A stretch of DNA of 64,000 nucleotides from assembly GCA_030844895.1 (NCBI GenBank), contig CM061230.1, positions 412,705-476,704 of the forward strand, given 5' to 3'. The notes under the pieces are model-generated. The model saw nothing but the letters and a program-made list of their open reading frames with translations, was not told the DNA's origin and made no database searches. This stretch comes from Ambrosia x helenae (lineage: Eukaryota > Streptophyta > Magnoliopsida > Asterales > Asteraceae). Numbering within the stretch: position 1 is the first letter of the stretch; each line of letters opens with the position of its first letter. Both the position numbers and the translations under genes were made by a program. This document shows positions 33,868-45,703 of the stretch, one piece after another.

Positions 33868-34215
33868 TGGATACTATGAAAACCCACTCTTAGAGTGAAA
33901 ACCGTGGAAACTCTAACTTCCCGAGCTTTTTAGGGCCTGAAAATTTTAGGGCATGTAATATACATAATTCTAAGCATTTTGAGCCAAAAAATCAAAAAGC
34001 GTCGGGCGTTTTTTTTTTAAATAAAGTTTTCGGGTAACACATGTTACACGAAAATTACACATGTTATTTCTGTAACATGTGTTACCCGGACACTTTTTTG
34101 ATTTTTTTTTGCTCAAAATGCTTAGAATCATGTATATTACATGCCCTAAAATTTTCATAAAAAAAAACCTCGGGAAGTTAGAGTTTCCACAGTTTTCACT
34201 CTAAAAAGGGTTTTC
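33868..34215. mobile_element. Hairpin MITE inserted in a (TA)n tract, copy 1
   Basis: TA repeats lie on both sides. The halves are inverted copies: GAAAACCCACTCTTAGAGTG, ATGTAATATACATAATTCTA and GGGTAACACATGTTAC have their complements in the right half, closing with GGGTTTTCTCTATATA. The whole element can fold into one long stem. Confidence 0.8.
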
Positions 34216-34227
34216 TCTATATATTTA

Positions 34228-34275
<48 letters not shown>

Positions 34276-34279
<4 letters not shown>

Positions 34280-34665
34280 GATCCTGTGAAAACCCACTCT
34301 TATAGTGAAAACTCTAGGAACTCTGATTTCCTAAGTTTTTTTTATATGAAAATTTTAGAGCATGTAATATATATGTTTTTAAGCATTTTGAGCCTAAAAA
34401 AAAATTAAAAAAAGCGCCGAACACTTTTTTTTTTTAAAAATAAATAAGTTTACGACTAACACATGTTAAGAGAAATTAACATGTGTTAACAATGTGTTAC
34501 CCGAAAACTTATTTATTTTTTAAAAGAAGTTCTCGGCGCTTTTTTTTTTATTTTTTTTTGCTCCAAATGCTTAAAATTATGTATATTACATACTCTAAAA
34601 TTTTCATAAAAAAAAAGAAGCTCCGAAAGTTAGAGTTTCCGAAGTTTTCACTATAACAAGGGTTT
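34276..34665. mobile_element. Hairpin MITE inserted in a (TA)n tract, copy 2
   Basis: This is a second member of the family at 33868. It starts GGATCCTGTGAAAACCCACT, has ATGTAATATATATGTTTTTA and AACACATGTTAAG in the left half and their complements in the right half, and is again bounded by (TA)n on both sides (34218-34275 and about 34668-34688). Confidence 0.8.
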
Positions 34666-34849
34666 CCAATATATATATATATATATGTGTGTGTGTGTAG
34701 GATTAGGTTCAATTGAAAACCACTTTAAGTTGGAAGAACTAGAAAACCCATCTGAACTAATAGGATGATGCCATGTGTCATGTTTTTGTTTTTATTAATT
34801 GAGGGTATTATGATAATTGGATATTAAATATTATTAATTAAGCTAACGT

Positions 34850-37800
34850 ATTTTTAATATAATCATAAAGAAACTTAGCTGAGGTTGCGATTGAGCTAAG
34901 AAACTAGCTCATCGAGCTTGAGCTTGTATACAAACAATTTTTTACACGAACAAAGTGAGCTTGAGACTTGACTAATTGCACCTAAAAGAAGATATCAACA
35001 ATGATTGATTTAAAAGTTTTCTTTATTAGTGGTCATTAAAAGTAGAAATTCAATAAAACTGCATCACTATAGTGTTAACTAACTAAATTTATAAAATGTA
35101 CAAAATAAATGTCAAATACTATATCATACATAAAACTTTTTTTTTTAGCAATGTTATTTTTATTCAAATCCCCCACTATAAGGACGAATTTTAGTTTGGA
35201 TCAGGTGAGCTCGGACCTCCTAGTTATCTAAACAAGCTCGAGTTAAACAATCTATAAATAATATAACTAAAACACTAAAACGTTATACAGTCACCTCACA
35301 TATCAACAACTCCAAAAAAAAAAAAAAAAATCTTAATCACTTCACGTATCCAATCATATCCTCACATTCTCCACGTAATAATCACTTTTTTTACATGTTC
35401 TTATTACTAAATGATTTTAAATAAATAATAATCTAAACGATACCTAATAAAAAACAGAAATACTACTTCATCATTAATCTTCTTCACCGGTCTTTGATCA
35501 GCTTCATTCTTCATTAATTTCTTCATTTCTAAATAAAAACTAAATTTTCATTTCATAAATGACAATTTACATTAGGATGAAGACGAATAATGGTGAGCGT
35601 TTCGTGGTTCGAACTCACGAGAACCTTGGACTAACCCGCAAGAACCTTGGACCCGAACCTTTTCAAATATATGGGTCGGGTTCCTGTTCTATATTTATAT
35701 GAAATATCGATTCTGGGTCAGGTCGGTTCCAAACTCACTGTTCTAATATAAGAACCATAAGAATCGTTTGTATTTTAACTAAAATGTATAAAAAAGCTAC
35801 AATTTATAAAAATGATCCAATAGTGTAACACCCCAAATTCATAAAACGCATCGTATGCTAATACGAATACGTTGGGTTTAATTTTTCCAACAAATAACAA
35901 ATAATACGAAATTCCTAATCTCGGGAATTAAACCCGTTAAACTTGTTAGCTAAACAAGGCTTAAACAATTACATGAGACTAGCTTGGTTAGTGCAAGTTA
36001 ACTAGTAAATACTTGATAAAATATGGGAGGGGCTAAACTGCCAAACAACCAAACTTGAGTTTGGTTAAATAAAAATAAAAAGAAAATCAACATATGCATA
36101 TGCATATGTCGATAAAAACACACACTATACCCCAGAACTCAAGAACAAGCTTGAATCAAGATCAAATCAAAGGGGTTTGCATTAGCCCTAAAGCGGATTA
36201 TCTAAGCTTAATCAACACCAAGGTACCCTCTAAAGACTCAATTTGATGATTTCATTGATGCTTAAAGTTGCTGAAAATCTAAGATTGTAATCAAACATGA
36301 AATTAGTGGTTAATAAAGGTTGATCTAGCATTATGTAACCTTAATACATGTCAATTTGGTTAAGTTTAGCATAAACACATATGTGATGATTATGTTCATG
36401 TGAATGCATGTTATGAAGGAAGTGTGTTTGCATATTCAAAAGAAACCCTCTTCTTTAAATGGCAAATATTGTTCATGAAGATGTAATAGTTGTAGCCATA
36501 ACAAGTCTCTTAACCAAATTGTGGTGATATGATGCAAAACTTGGTAAATGGTAAATAAGAGATGACAATTGGTCATGAAAAGTATACTAGAAAAGCTATG
36601 CACACCAAATGTTTGACAAAATGCCTAAGTGATAGTGTGTGTGTGTGTTAAGCATTAGCTAAAACATGAATTAGGCATAGGTTTCTAACAGGGTAGGCAT
36701 GGAGCCATGGATGTGATGCTAAGAAAGTTTGCGCGAGGTAAGTCATCCGATGACTTAAATCTTGTTGCATCCGTTTATAGATATATGCTAGAATTCTAGC
36801 TTGGTAACTTATGTTGAAAATCTGAACTAGACATCTACATTGTTATTATATATCCTTAATTGAAGGATAAGAATAGCCCTGATGTGATCAGCCGGGTCAT
36901 ATCGTGGATAAATTAGATTCTAGTTGATTCGTGATCATTAGCTGAAGGATAAGAATAACACCATCTTGACAAAAATGGGTCATTTGGTGAATAGGATAAA
37001 TTTTAGCCACTTAGTAATCTTATTTGAAGGAAATTTATTGCGCCAATGTGGTCATCCGGGCCATTTGATGATTAAGTTAGACACTAGTTTTGTAGTAATC
37101 TCAGCTGGAGGTTCAAAACTCCACTAATTAAGTAAATGGGTCATTTGGTGAAATTAGTTAATGATAACCATATTTAAAGGTTAAGTAATACACCAACATG
37201 GTCAAATGGGTTATTTGGTGGAATTAGTAAAAGATAACCTTATTTGAAAGTCAAGTAATTCGCCAACATGGTCAAATGGGTCATTTGGTGAAATTAGTTA
37301 AAGATAACCTTACTCAGAGGTTAAGAGTAGTTTCAATTGGGAAAATGGGTCAATTGGTGAGTAAATCTAACAGTGTCCCTAATTGAAGGTCATACTTTGT
37401 GCTAAAAAGATTAAACTAGACGAAAGTCCTTTTTATAGATAAAGATGCAAATCTGGTTATTTTGATTAGATTCTCCAATATGCAAATCTAGTTATTTGAT
37501 GAGATTCTCCAATATGCAAACCTGGTCATTTCGGTGGAATTCTCCAATATGCAAATCTAGTTGTTTTGATTAGATTCTCCAATATGCAAATTTGGTTATT
37601 TTGATGAGATTCTCCAATATGCAAACCTGGTCATTTTGGTGGAATTCTCCAATATGCAAATTTGGTTGTTTTGATTAAATTATCCAATATGCAAATCTGG
37701 TTATTTTGATTAGATTCTCCAATATGCCAACTTGGTCATTTTTGGTGAAATTCACCAATACGTAAATATGGATATTTTGGTGGGACTCATCCCCTTCGCG

Positions 37801-39115
37801 ATACAGGACGGACCTGCAGGTTCTGATTTTTATTCCGTTTAATATCGTGCAGCTTATACACCATTCTAAGATGTTGTTTATGGTTGTTTAACCTTGTAAA
37901 CACTAGGTGGAGCTACTTTGGATGTGGAGCAAGGATCAAGGCCATGTAAAGAACCGAACGCGAAGAAATCTCACGTCATGTCGTTTCCGCATTATACTTT
38001 CATTAACAACTGTTACGTCTAATTGGGATGGGTCTTACAAATAGATATGTATTGTTAACGCAAAAAATAAAACATTATTCTTCTTTAGTCTTTTCATTAT
38101 TTTTTACGTGGTATTGTAATCGATTTCACGTTATGTTAATAAAATATTAAAAAAATACTACTCTAAGAATAACAATGTATTTTTCGTGAAATATTTTTCG
38201 GCTTGATGTATATGTATATATGTTGATATATTATATAATATGTTATGTATACTTGTGATGTATACATAACATATTCGCATAATGCTCAAGTGATGAGAAT
38301 GACAAAATTGTTACGAAAACATAAGTCGAGAAATGAAACGTGACTTAAAAAAAGGAAACTCGTGGGCTATTATATAAACCATATGGAGGAAGTTTTTGAG
38401 GAGCATGGTAAAAGAGTAGGAATGTATATCCCTCTAAAGGCCTGTTACATAAAAAGGTTTTGGAGGGTCAGACTCTTTACCTGAAACCACGTAGCTTTTT
38501 AAGGTTCAGTGCATGGTTCTCAATTTCAACAATAAAAGAGTCGGTTTTGGTAGGTTTGGGTTGGGTCGGCTTCGCCCTTTGCACAGTTCTATAGACGGGC
38601 AACAAGTTGCGACGCCACCCCTTTCTAAATAGCAAAACTTAACCTACTAAAAACAAACTCTTGCCTCTGGGAGTCGAAATATTGCCATGAACGACCCATT
38701 TGACGCTGATAAATAAACGCATAGCTTCCGGTGCTAAAGAGCCAAAAGTATCAAAAGCTAAGTGGACAAAAACATGTTCATTAAATCAATTTTTCAATTA
38801 AAAAGTTTTGAAAGGATGCGATTGTGAATCCTAAAAACACCCAACGAGCACAGCTGCATAATACGACGTATGTGACACATCGGTCGTTACTCGTTATCCC
38901 TCTTTAATTACTTAAACAACTTAATGGCTCAAACACCAAACCATTTATGGATAACGAATTATATTTTATATAAAGGTTTGTATTATAGCTAAAACGAATA
39001 TTCTTTAATTGCTCAAGAACTTAACTCGAAACGAATATTCTTAGGATTTGTACTAATTAAACTAATATCATATCATCATGTTGAAAATGTTCTACCAAGT
39101 TGGAAGTATATAACT
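34850..39115 (+). repeat. Direct duplication, copy B, with a 3-kb insertion
   Basis: The segments 34850-35590 and about 38590-39115 match copy A (24090-26310). The DNA between about 35590 and 38588 is absent from copy A and contains the solo LTR at 35824-38039. The outer parts of that insertion have repeated GAACCTTGGAC and GGGTTGGGTCGG words and a right end TTTGCACAGTTCTA, so it may be another hAT-type element that the LTR entered. Confidence 0.8.
35824..38039 (+). mobile_element. Solo LTR (2216 bp) with internal tandem arrays, TSD AATAG
   Basis: The ends are TGTAACACCCC and GGGTCTTACA, flanked by AATAG at 35819-35823 and 38040-38044. Two internal arrays are visible. Units of about 65 bp lie at about 37100-37330 (CAACATGGTCAAATGGGT and TCATTTGGTGAAATTAGT). 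Units of about 35 bp lie at about 37440-37780 (CTCCAATATGCAAATCTGG, TTATTTTGATTAGATT), about nine copies. The start TGTAACACCCC recurs at 42058. No internal domain remains. Confidence 0.85.
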
Positions 39116-39154
39116 TTTTTTAAAAAATTCTATACAAAAATTTCTAGTGGATGG

Positions 39155-39636
39155 GTGGTAGTAGTACTAAGACGAGTGACCTCTTGGGAAGTTTTCACAC
39201 GGGAAACTAAAAACAAATTCGTGAGCTTCTAGTGGGCAAAGCAGACAATATTGGATGATATTCGAGGCGGGATGTTACAGAAAGGTATCAGAGCCACTCC
39301 TGTGCGGGATGGTGGGGCAAACCTCATCGAGGACGATGAGTCCAGGGGGGGTGATTGTAACACCCTAGGCATATCCCACGTTGTTCGTGGACATGAGAGG
39401 ACAAGAAAGATCTTGGTTCATAAGTAATGTCCTGTCTAAAAAAATCAACAACGCGTTTTGGGCTTAGTTGGTTGTGGAGCACATGAAAACTCCACAGTTA
39501 AGCGTGCTCATGTGGGAGTAGTACTAAGATGGATGACCTCTTGGGAAGTTTTCACTCGGGCAACCGAAAACAAACCCGTGAGCTTCTGGTGGGCAAAGCG
39601 GACAATATTAGATGATATTCGGGGCAGGGTGTTACA
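39155..39636 (+). mobile_element. Cassandra-type TRIM retroelement with 5S rRNA-like LTR
   Basis: The right LTR is 39356-39636 (TGTAACACCC...GGGTGTTACA). The left LTR is truncated to about 39155-39279. The interior is only 76 bp: primer site GGTATCAGAGCC (39284-39295) and purine tract CCAGGGGGGGTGAT before the right LTR. The LTR at 39491-39550 reads CCACAGTTAAGCGTGCTC, then GAGTAGTACTAAGATGGATG and ACCTCTTGGGAAGT. This is the internal promoter half of 5S rRNA, the hallmark of Cassandra TRIMs. No protein is encoded. Confidence 0.9.
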
Positions 39637-39659
39637 TAATTTCATTTACTTCCGTTTTA

Positions 39660-41990
39660 CCCAAACATGGTGTTTGCACATCTTGTGAACTTGCTAAATG
39701 TAAAAGGCACCCCTTTTGTGTCTAATAATAAATGTTCATCTTCTCCAATTGAATTGATTCATTGTGATTTGTGGGGACCATCCTCGGTTAAATCGGTTTG
39801 CAATTATTTATATTACGTGTCATTTGTGGATGATTTTTCTCACTTTACATGGTTATATCCATTAAAAGCCAAATCTGAATTTGTTGACGCTTTATTCGTA
39901 TGCCATTTGTTCAAAATCAATTCTCAACAAAAGTTAAAACATTTCAAAGTGATGGTGACACAGAATTTAGTAATCATAAAGTTCGTCAATTATTTGAACA
40001 AAATGGCACGTTTCATCGCATTTCCTGTCCTTACACCCCACAACAAAAATGGACGGGTTGAACGCAAACATCGTCATATTGTCGAAACGGGCTTGGCAAT
40101 TATGTTTCATGCGAAAATTACCCCACGTTTTTAGGTTGATGCGTTCTCGCCTGCGGTTTATATTACTAATCGTGTACCATCCATTCTTCTTGAAGGAAGG
40201 TCACCATTTGAGATTTTATATAATAGGCCTCTAGATTATGCTATGTTTTGCTCATTCGATTGTCAGGTGTTTCCATGCCTTCATGATTATACGGTTCACA
40301 AACTTGCACCAAGAAGTATTCCATGAATATTTCTTCGCTATTGTTTTAATTATAAGGGTTTTAAATGCTTGGACCCCTCCACTTCTAGAGTTTATGTTTC
40401 TAGAAATGCAAAGTTTGATGAATTATCTTTCCTTTTTGTAACCAATGCCTTATCAAGACCCATTCAAAAGCTTGAAATAACTACATGTTCATTGATCCAT
40501 CATTATCTAATAATGAGCCCACTAATGTTTCATTAACTCCAACATGCAACACAACCCCAGCCAATTTTCTCCACCCATTGCTCCATCATTATATCTAATA
40601 ATGAGTCAAATAAAGTCTATTTAACTTCCACATTCAACACCAACTTAACCGATTCATCATTGTCTAACAATGAGTGCACTATAGTTTCATTAACTCCCAC
40701 ATTCACCACCACCTCAACCGATTCCCATCCTCCACCTATTACTATCTTCTATTTTCCAACATCTCATTCTCAAATTAATTCCACAATGAATACTCCAAGT
40801 ACATATCCGCTTATTTCCACGGCAAATTCTCTTGAACCCATTCCTCATCCTACACCTTCCACAACTCCTTCTAATTCTCAGACTCATATCCCTACTTCAA
40901 CAAACTCTCCATCACAAACCACAACCTCATCAACAATGTCTCACCACTCGGATTCTCTTGCCGCACCTTTTGTTCCTCCCCAGCCTCCGCCCTTAAACAC
41001 CCATCCAATGACTACTAGAGCAAAAGTCGGTATCTTTAAACCTAGACACCAACTTGAACTCACTCACACCACTCATCTTTTGCTTCATCATGCTCTCTTT
41101 GCCTCCACCGATCTAACCACCTTCCACTCCGATTCCAAAGATGCGAAATGGCTCTGTGCCATGCATGTTGAATATGATGTGTTACTCAAAAATAAAACCT
41201 GTGGTCTTGTGTTGCGACCTTTACATTCCAACGTGGTAGGGTCCAAATGGCTTTTTCGCACTAAGTTTCACTCTGATGGGTCGGTTAAACATCACAAGGC
41301 TCGCCTTGTTGCTAAGGTTTCACTCAGGTCCCTGGTCTTGATTATTTTCACACATTTAGTCCGGTTGTAAAAGCTGCCACAGTTTGCACGGTTTTGGCTA
41401 TTACGGTCATAAAATGATGGCCATTGCATCAATTAGACGTTGATAATGATTTTCTTCATGGCCACCTCACTGAGAACGTTTATATGGAACAACCAAAAGG
41501 CTTTGTTGATGCCCGTTTTCCATCTTATATGTGCAAATTGCACGGTTTTGGCTATTACGGTCATAAACTGATGGCCTCCTTTGCATCAATTAGACGTTAA
41601 TAATGCTTTTCTTCATGGTCACCTCACTGAGAACGTTTATATGGAACAACCAAAAGGCTTTGTTGATGCTCGTTTTCCATCTTATATGTGCAAATTGACA
41701 AAGCGATTTATGGGCTCAAGCAAGCTTCCCGTGCTTGGTTTCATCATTTGTTGTGTTATTTAATACTTATGGCTTTGTGTCCAGTTGTTCGGATCCATCT
41801 CTATTTGTGTTTAACAAAAATTCATTTGTCATGTATCTTCTTGTTTACGTGGATGATCTGATCTTGGCAGGAATCAATCTACTGCTCTTCGATCTTTTAT
41901 CTCCTACCTTAATACTGAATTTGCCATTAAAGATCTGAGGAAACTTAATTATTTTCCAAGATGGAGGTCAATTAGACAAGATAATTTTAT
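39660..41990 (+). pseudogene. Ty1/copia pol fragment (integrase to reverse transcriptase), decayed
   Basis: The integrase core is visible as ELIHCDLWGPSSVKSV, FVDDFSHFTWLYPLKAKSEF and NGRVERKHRHIVE (39720-40110), with a frameshift where the second catalytic Asp should be. The linker at 40450-41000 is Ser/Thr/Pro-rich. Reverse transcriptase begins SKWLFRTKFHSDGSVKHHKA (about 41240), then QLDVNNAFLHGHL (41430 and 41590) and YVDDLILAG (about 41845). Stops and frameshifts are frequent. A stretch of about 154 bp is duplicated in tandem. Gag, protease, RNase H and LTRs are not seen here. It begins directly beside the Cassandra element. Confidence 0.85.
41384..41697 (+). repeat. Tandem duplication of the copia RT motif region
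   Basis: Copies at 41384-41537 and 41538 to about 41694 both run from TTGCACGGTTTTGGC through TTCTTCATGG(C/T)CACC and CAACCAAAAGGCTTTG to CTTATATGTGCAAATTG. They differ at only a few bases, so the duplication is recent relative to the element's other damage. Confidence 0.9.
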
Positions 41991-42057
41991 ATACGTTACT
42001 TACAATTTGTCACCATGATGCATTAAGCAAAACGTCAGATAATGACGATAAAAAATA

Positions 42058-42555
42058 TGTAACACCCCAAAATTTCGTTTCGCCTAAATACGCCGTTAGG
42101 CGTAATTGATAAAATAACAAAGAAAGTTTAATGGTGGATGTTTTTAACCACCAAGTAAAAACGAGGGTAAACCCATTACTATAGACTAATCTAGTTAACG
42201 TAATAATCTAAAAGCAAACTCGAGACTAAATTTATGGGGCCTTAGTTGCCAATATGATAAAGTGGTTTTATTAATAAAATTAAAACAATAAAAACACACA
42301 CATGAAGTGTGTGTGTCATGTGATGATCAGGAGGTCAGCCTCCTTCACCAACCAAACTCTAAAACTCATAAATCATGCACAAATCCAAGCCGAATCAAGG
42401 GGTTTTTCAGTGCATAAGCAAGAAACAAGTCATCTAAGGCCAAAAGAACATCAAGGTACATTTTATTTGATAAAAATTGATGTTATACTCGTTTTTTATT
42501 TTGATGAAAATCTAGGGTTTTGTAAAAACGTGGGATTCTAAATTGTTAAAGGTTT
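42058..42555 (+). mobile_element. Truncated LTR, related to the solo LTR at 35824
   Basis: It starts TGTAACACCCCAAAATTTCG and has the same order of features as 35824 onward (AAACACACAC, GAATCAAGGGG, ACATCAAGGTAC). It breaks off where the Helitron end at about 42562 begins. Confidence 0.5.
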
Positions 42556-42561
42556 CTCTAA

Positions 42562-44323
42562 CTTAGGTGCCCGTGTGATACACGGGTTGAATAATTTAGA
42601 TTATATATATTATATATAAATTTAAAATATAATTAAGAAAAATTAGATTACATATTTTATTTAAAATAAAAAAAAGTTGCCTTTACAATTAAAAAAATAT
42701 TAAATATTCATGAGCCCCTAAATGATTCTTGTAAAAAACATTTTTATTCACATAAAACTTTTTTCAAACATTCCAACATATATCTTCCAAACCGTGGCTA
42801 ATACCTTGTAGATTGCAAGTACAAAAAAAAATCAATACCTTGTAGATTGCAGGTATAAAAAAAATCAAAAAGTAATAAGGGTAAATGTGTTTAGGCTGAG
42901 ATATAAAAAAAATGAAATTAATTTAAAAGTATCTCCTCATCCGTTAAACCATCCCAATCGAGTATTGTTCATTTTGGAATTTGACATCAAGTTTCTTCCA
43001 AAACCAAAATATTTCTAACATCAAGGTCCTTAAACATAATGACATTTATTGGTTCAATTTGACTATATTATAAAAAAAATATTGTGTGAATTAATAGCAT
43101 GAAAATAAATATTAAAACGAATTAGTAATGAAAAGACTGTTTAGATATTGCATTTCTCCATTTAAGTAACTTGAAAAAACAAAGTCCACGAAGATTTCAA
43201 ATAATGATTTTTCATATATAAAATATATTTTATATATCAAGCTATTATAATACGATAATAGCCAAACATATTTAGTTTTGTACTAAATCAAATATTTAAT
43301 TAATGTGAATTGATTTGTTTTATTTTGTTTGTTCAGAACATCGTAAAAAATATAGTTTTAAACTTAGAGTGATTGAACACATATTAAAACACGTTTTTAA
43401 GGTACATGATATAAATTTAATAGCATATAAATACATTATCTTAAAAAAAGTTTAATAAAGATTACTTTTGTTAGTTAATAAATATTTTCAAATTATGTCT
43501 AATAATTTATTTCTAATTTTGTATAACAATATAATTATATTAATTGATTTACAAAAACATAGAATATATATATATGTATATATATATATAATTGAATTCC
43601 AGTAATTATATTAATAAGTATAGTTGTAACAAATAAAAACTGAATAAGTAATTCTTATTAAATAAAGAAATAAATTAAAATAAATGTATTGTTTGAAATA
43701 ATAAAATTGGGGGGGGGGGGGGTTATGATGGAGTTCTATGTACTTCATGTGCTGTCTTTTATTACTATAGATGTAAATCGATTAATGTTGATTGATTTAT
43801 TTTATTTATTTGTTTTGAACAATATGAAAGTTTCACAAAAAAAAGCTTGACTAATTGCATTGTGTTATTATTAAATTTTTTATTTGACTTTTGAACTATT
43901 TTAAGCATTTAAAATTAATTTGTATTTGCTGATCATAGTTTAACATATAAAACAATGACCAAAATAATAAAACTTAATAATCATTTGTCAAATATTGTAA
44001 CAAAATTAATTTTAAACTTATAATAACAGATCAATTTTTTTTTAAAATGGGTTAATTTAAGGTACATGATTTAAATTCAAGGTTAATAATATATAAATAT
44101 AAATATGTTATATAAAAAAGAACCATGTATTTTCTTTTATTAATGATTTCAGTTACAACTACGATTACTAATATAATTACTAAAATTCAATTTAATAAAT
44201 TTATATTTTGCTTCAAATCAATTATTATAGTTAAATTTGAATTTATTGTATTAAATAATAAAATGAAAGAATTAATGAGGGAGTGTCATATGTCCCTTAT
44301 GTGTTTTCTTTTATTAGTATAGA
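42562..44323 (-). mobile_element. Nonautonomous Helitron-like element with two 5' termini
   Basis: On the minus strand the 5' end TCTATACTAATAAAAGAAAA starts at 44323, after A. A related 5' end, CTATAGTAATAAAAGACAGC, starts near 43768. The 3' side has the hairpin CCCGTGtatCACACGGG just before CACCTAA at about 42563. AT-rich interior, no Rep/helicase. The G-run at 43709-43722 lies inside. The exact 3' base is uncertain. Confidence 0.6.
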
Positions 44324-44333
44324 TAGAAGATAG

Positions 44334-44380
<47 letters not shown>
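44334..44380. repeat. (ATT)n microsatellite
   Basis: About 15 ATT units, next to the Helitron 5' end. The poly-Asn frame over it on the minus strand is an artefact. Confidence 0.9.
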
Positions 44381-45017
44381 CGGAGATATTATTCAACGAC
44401 TTCAAATGCAGAGGATTTCCGACGGTTTGCTTCATTTTAAGAGCTAACTTTTGATCAAATGCAAAGCTTAATAATGTAAGCGAATTTAAAAGACAACAGT
44501 GATGATGATTACATGAAGAAGAAGATGAAAGAATTATTATTATTATTATCAGAGAGAGAGGGGGAGAGATAGTAAGAGAGAAAGCGTGTGTGAAAGAGTG
44601 AGAGATATAGGGGTGGGGGTGGGGTGGGGTAAGGTTGATTTTTAAGGAAAAATAAAAGTTTTTTATTATAATTTTAAATTGCAGGTAAAAAGACAAAAAT
44701 ACCCCTAACCTTAACGAGATTTTTTAACTGAATTAGTGAAAAAGGACGAAAGTAGAAAAAAAATCCAAACATCAGGTGTTGAATTGAAAAAAAAAAAAAA
44801 AACTTTTTTGTACTGAAATAACAAACTAGACCAAACCTCTTAGACGAATTTGCTATTAACTCTAATTTTTAAAATGAAATTGAAATTCTTATTGATGATA
44901 AGTAGGAGTAACGGTGGTCAAAATGTCTGTATTAATGACTATTCATAATAGATTTAGATTTAATTTTGTTTAAATTACAAAGACTAGCTTTTTATATTAA
45001 CTCTAATTTTTAATTGT

Positions 45018-45608
45018 TTTTTTTAACAGAAAACTTCATTCACAAACGGCTAGGCCTCTAATCAAGGCTCGTCATACAAAGTTACAACATATACATAGGG
45101 TATTTAACCCATTCAATCCAATCAACATCATTAAATCTAGAATGATATTTCAACCCAAAAAATGAACAAGCCTTCACGCTAGCGACTATCTCCATCACTT
45201 GGGGTGTCGAATTTTGGAATACCTTTTTGTTTCGCTCCCTCCATATCATCCAACAAGTAATCATAATTATACCTCTCAATATCTTCCTTTCCCATTTAGA
45301 ATTATTTACCACAACTTGCAGCTCCAACATCTCAGATATCGAACCCGGCCACCACCCATACAGTTTACACCAATTCCATACGTTATTCCACACTCCAAAA
45401 GAAAATTCGCAATTGATCATTAAGTGTGTACCTGTTTCGTCTATAGCATTACACAAAGGGCATGAGGGGTCCGGAATATTAACTTTCCTATTCAAAAGCG
45501 CCATTCGAGTGGGAATGCGGTGTAACTCCAATCTCCAAGTAAAAATGTTAACCTTCAAAGGGACCCAACTCTCCCACTTCATACGCTGGACCGAAGGAGA
45601 AAACGATC
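45018..45608 (-). mobile_element. 5'-truncated LINE with zf-RVT domain, TSD TTTAATTGT
   Basis: A perfect 9-bp duplication TTTAATTGT lies at 45009-45017 and 45609-45617. On the minus strand an open frame (45082-45582, 166 codons) begins at the truncation and reads WESWVPLKVNIFTWRLELHR, CPLCNAIDETGTHLMINCEF and ITCWMIWRERNKKVF. This is the zinc-binding domain that ends L1-type LINE ORF2. It is followed by a 64-bp 3' UTR with a small hairpin and an A-run. It sits in unit a of the tandem array. Confidence 0.9.
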
Positions 45609-45703
45609 TTTAATTGTAAATGATTTATTTTAACTTATTTTAATATGTTCATATTTTTTAATTTTAATTTAGTCTTTAAAATGAAACTGAAACTCTTATT
45701 CAT

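Noticed and set aside
37440..37780. Regular 35-bp repeats that look like a CRISPR array
   Set aside because: Units are contiguous and diverged without unique spacers, lie in a plant LTR, and no Cas genes exist.
24090..39115. The duplicated copies as the two LTRs of one giant 15-kb element
   Set aside because: The copies lack TG...CA ends and TSDs, and the DNA between them contains independent elements rather than gag-pol of one family.
39491..39550. A possible 5S rRNA gene
   Set aside because: Only the internal promoter half is present, it is diverged, and it lies between LTR ends with a primer site nearby, as in Cassandra TRIMs.
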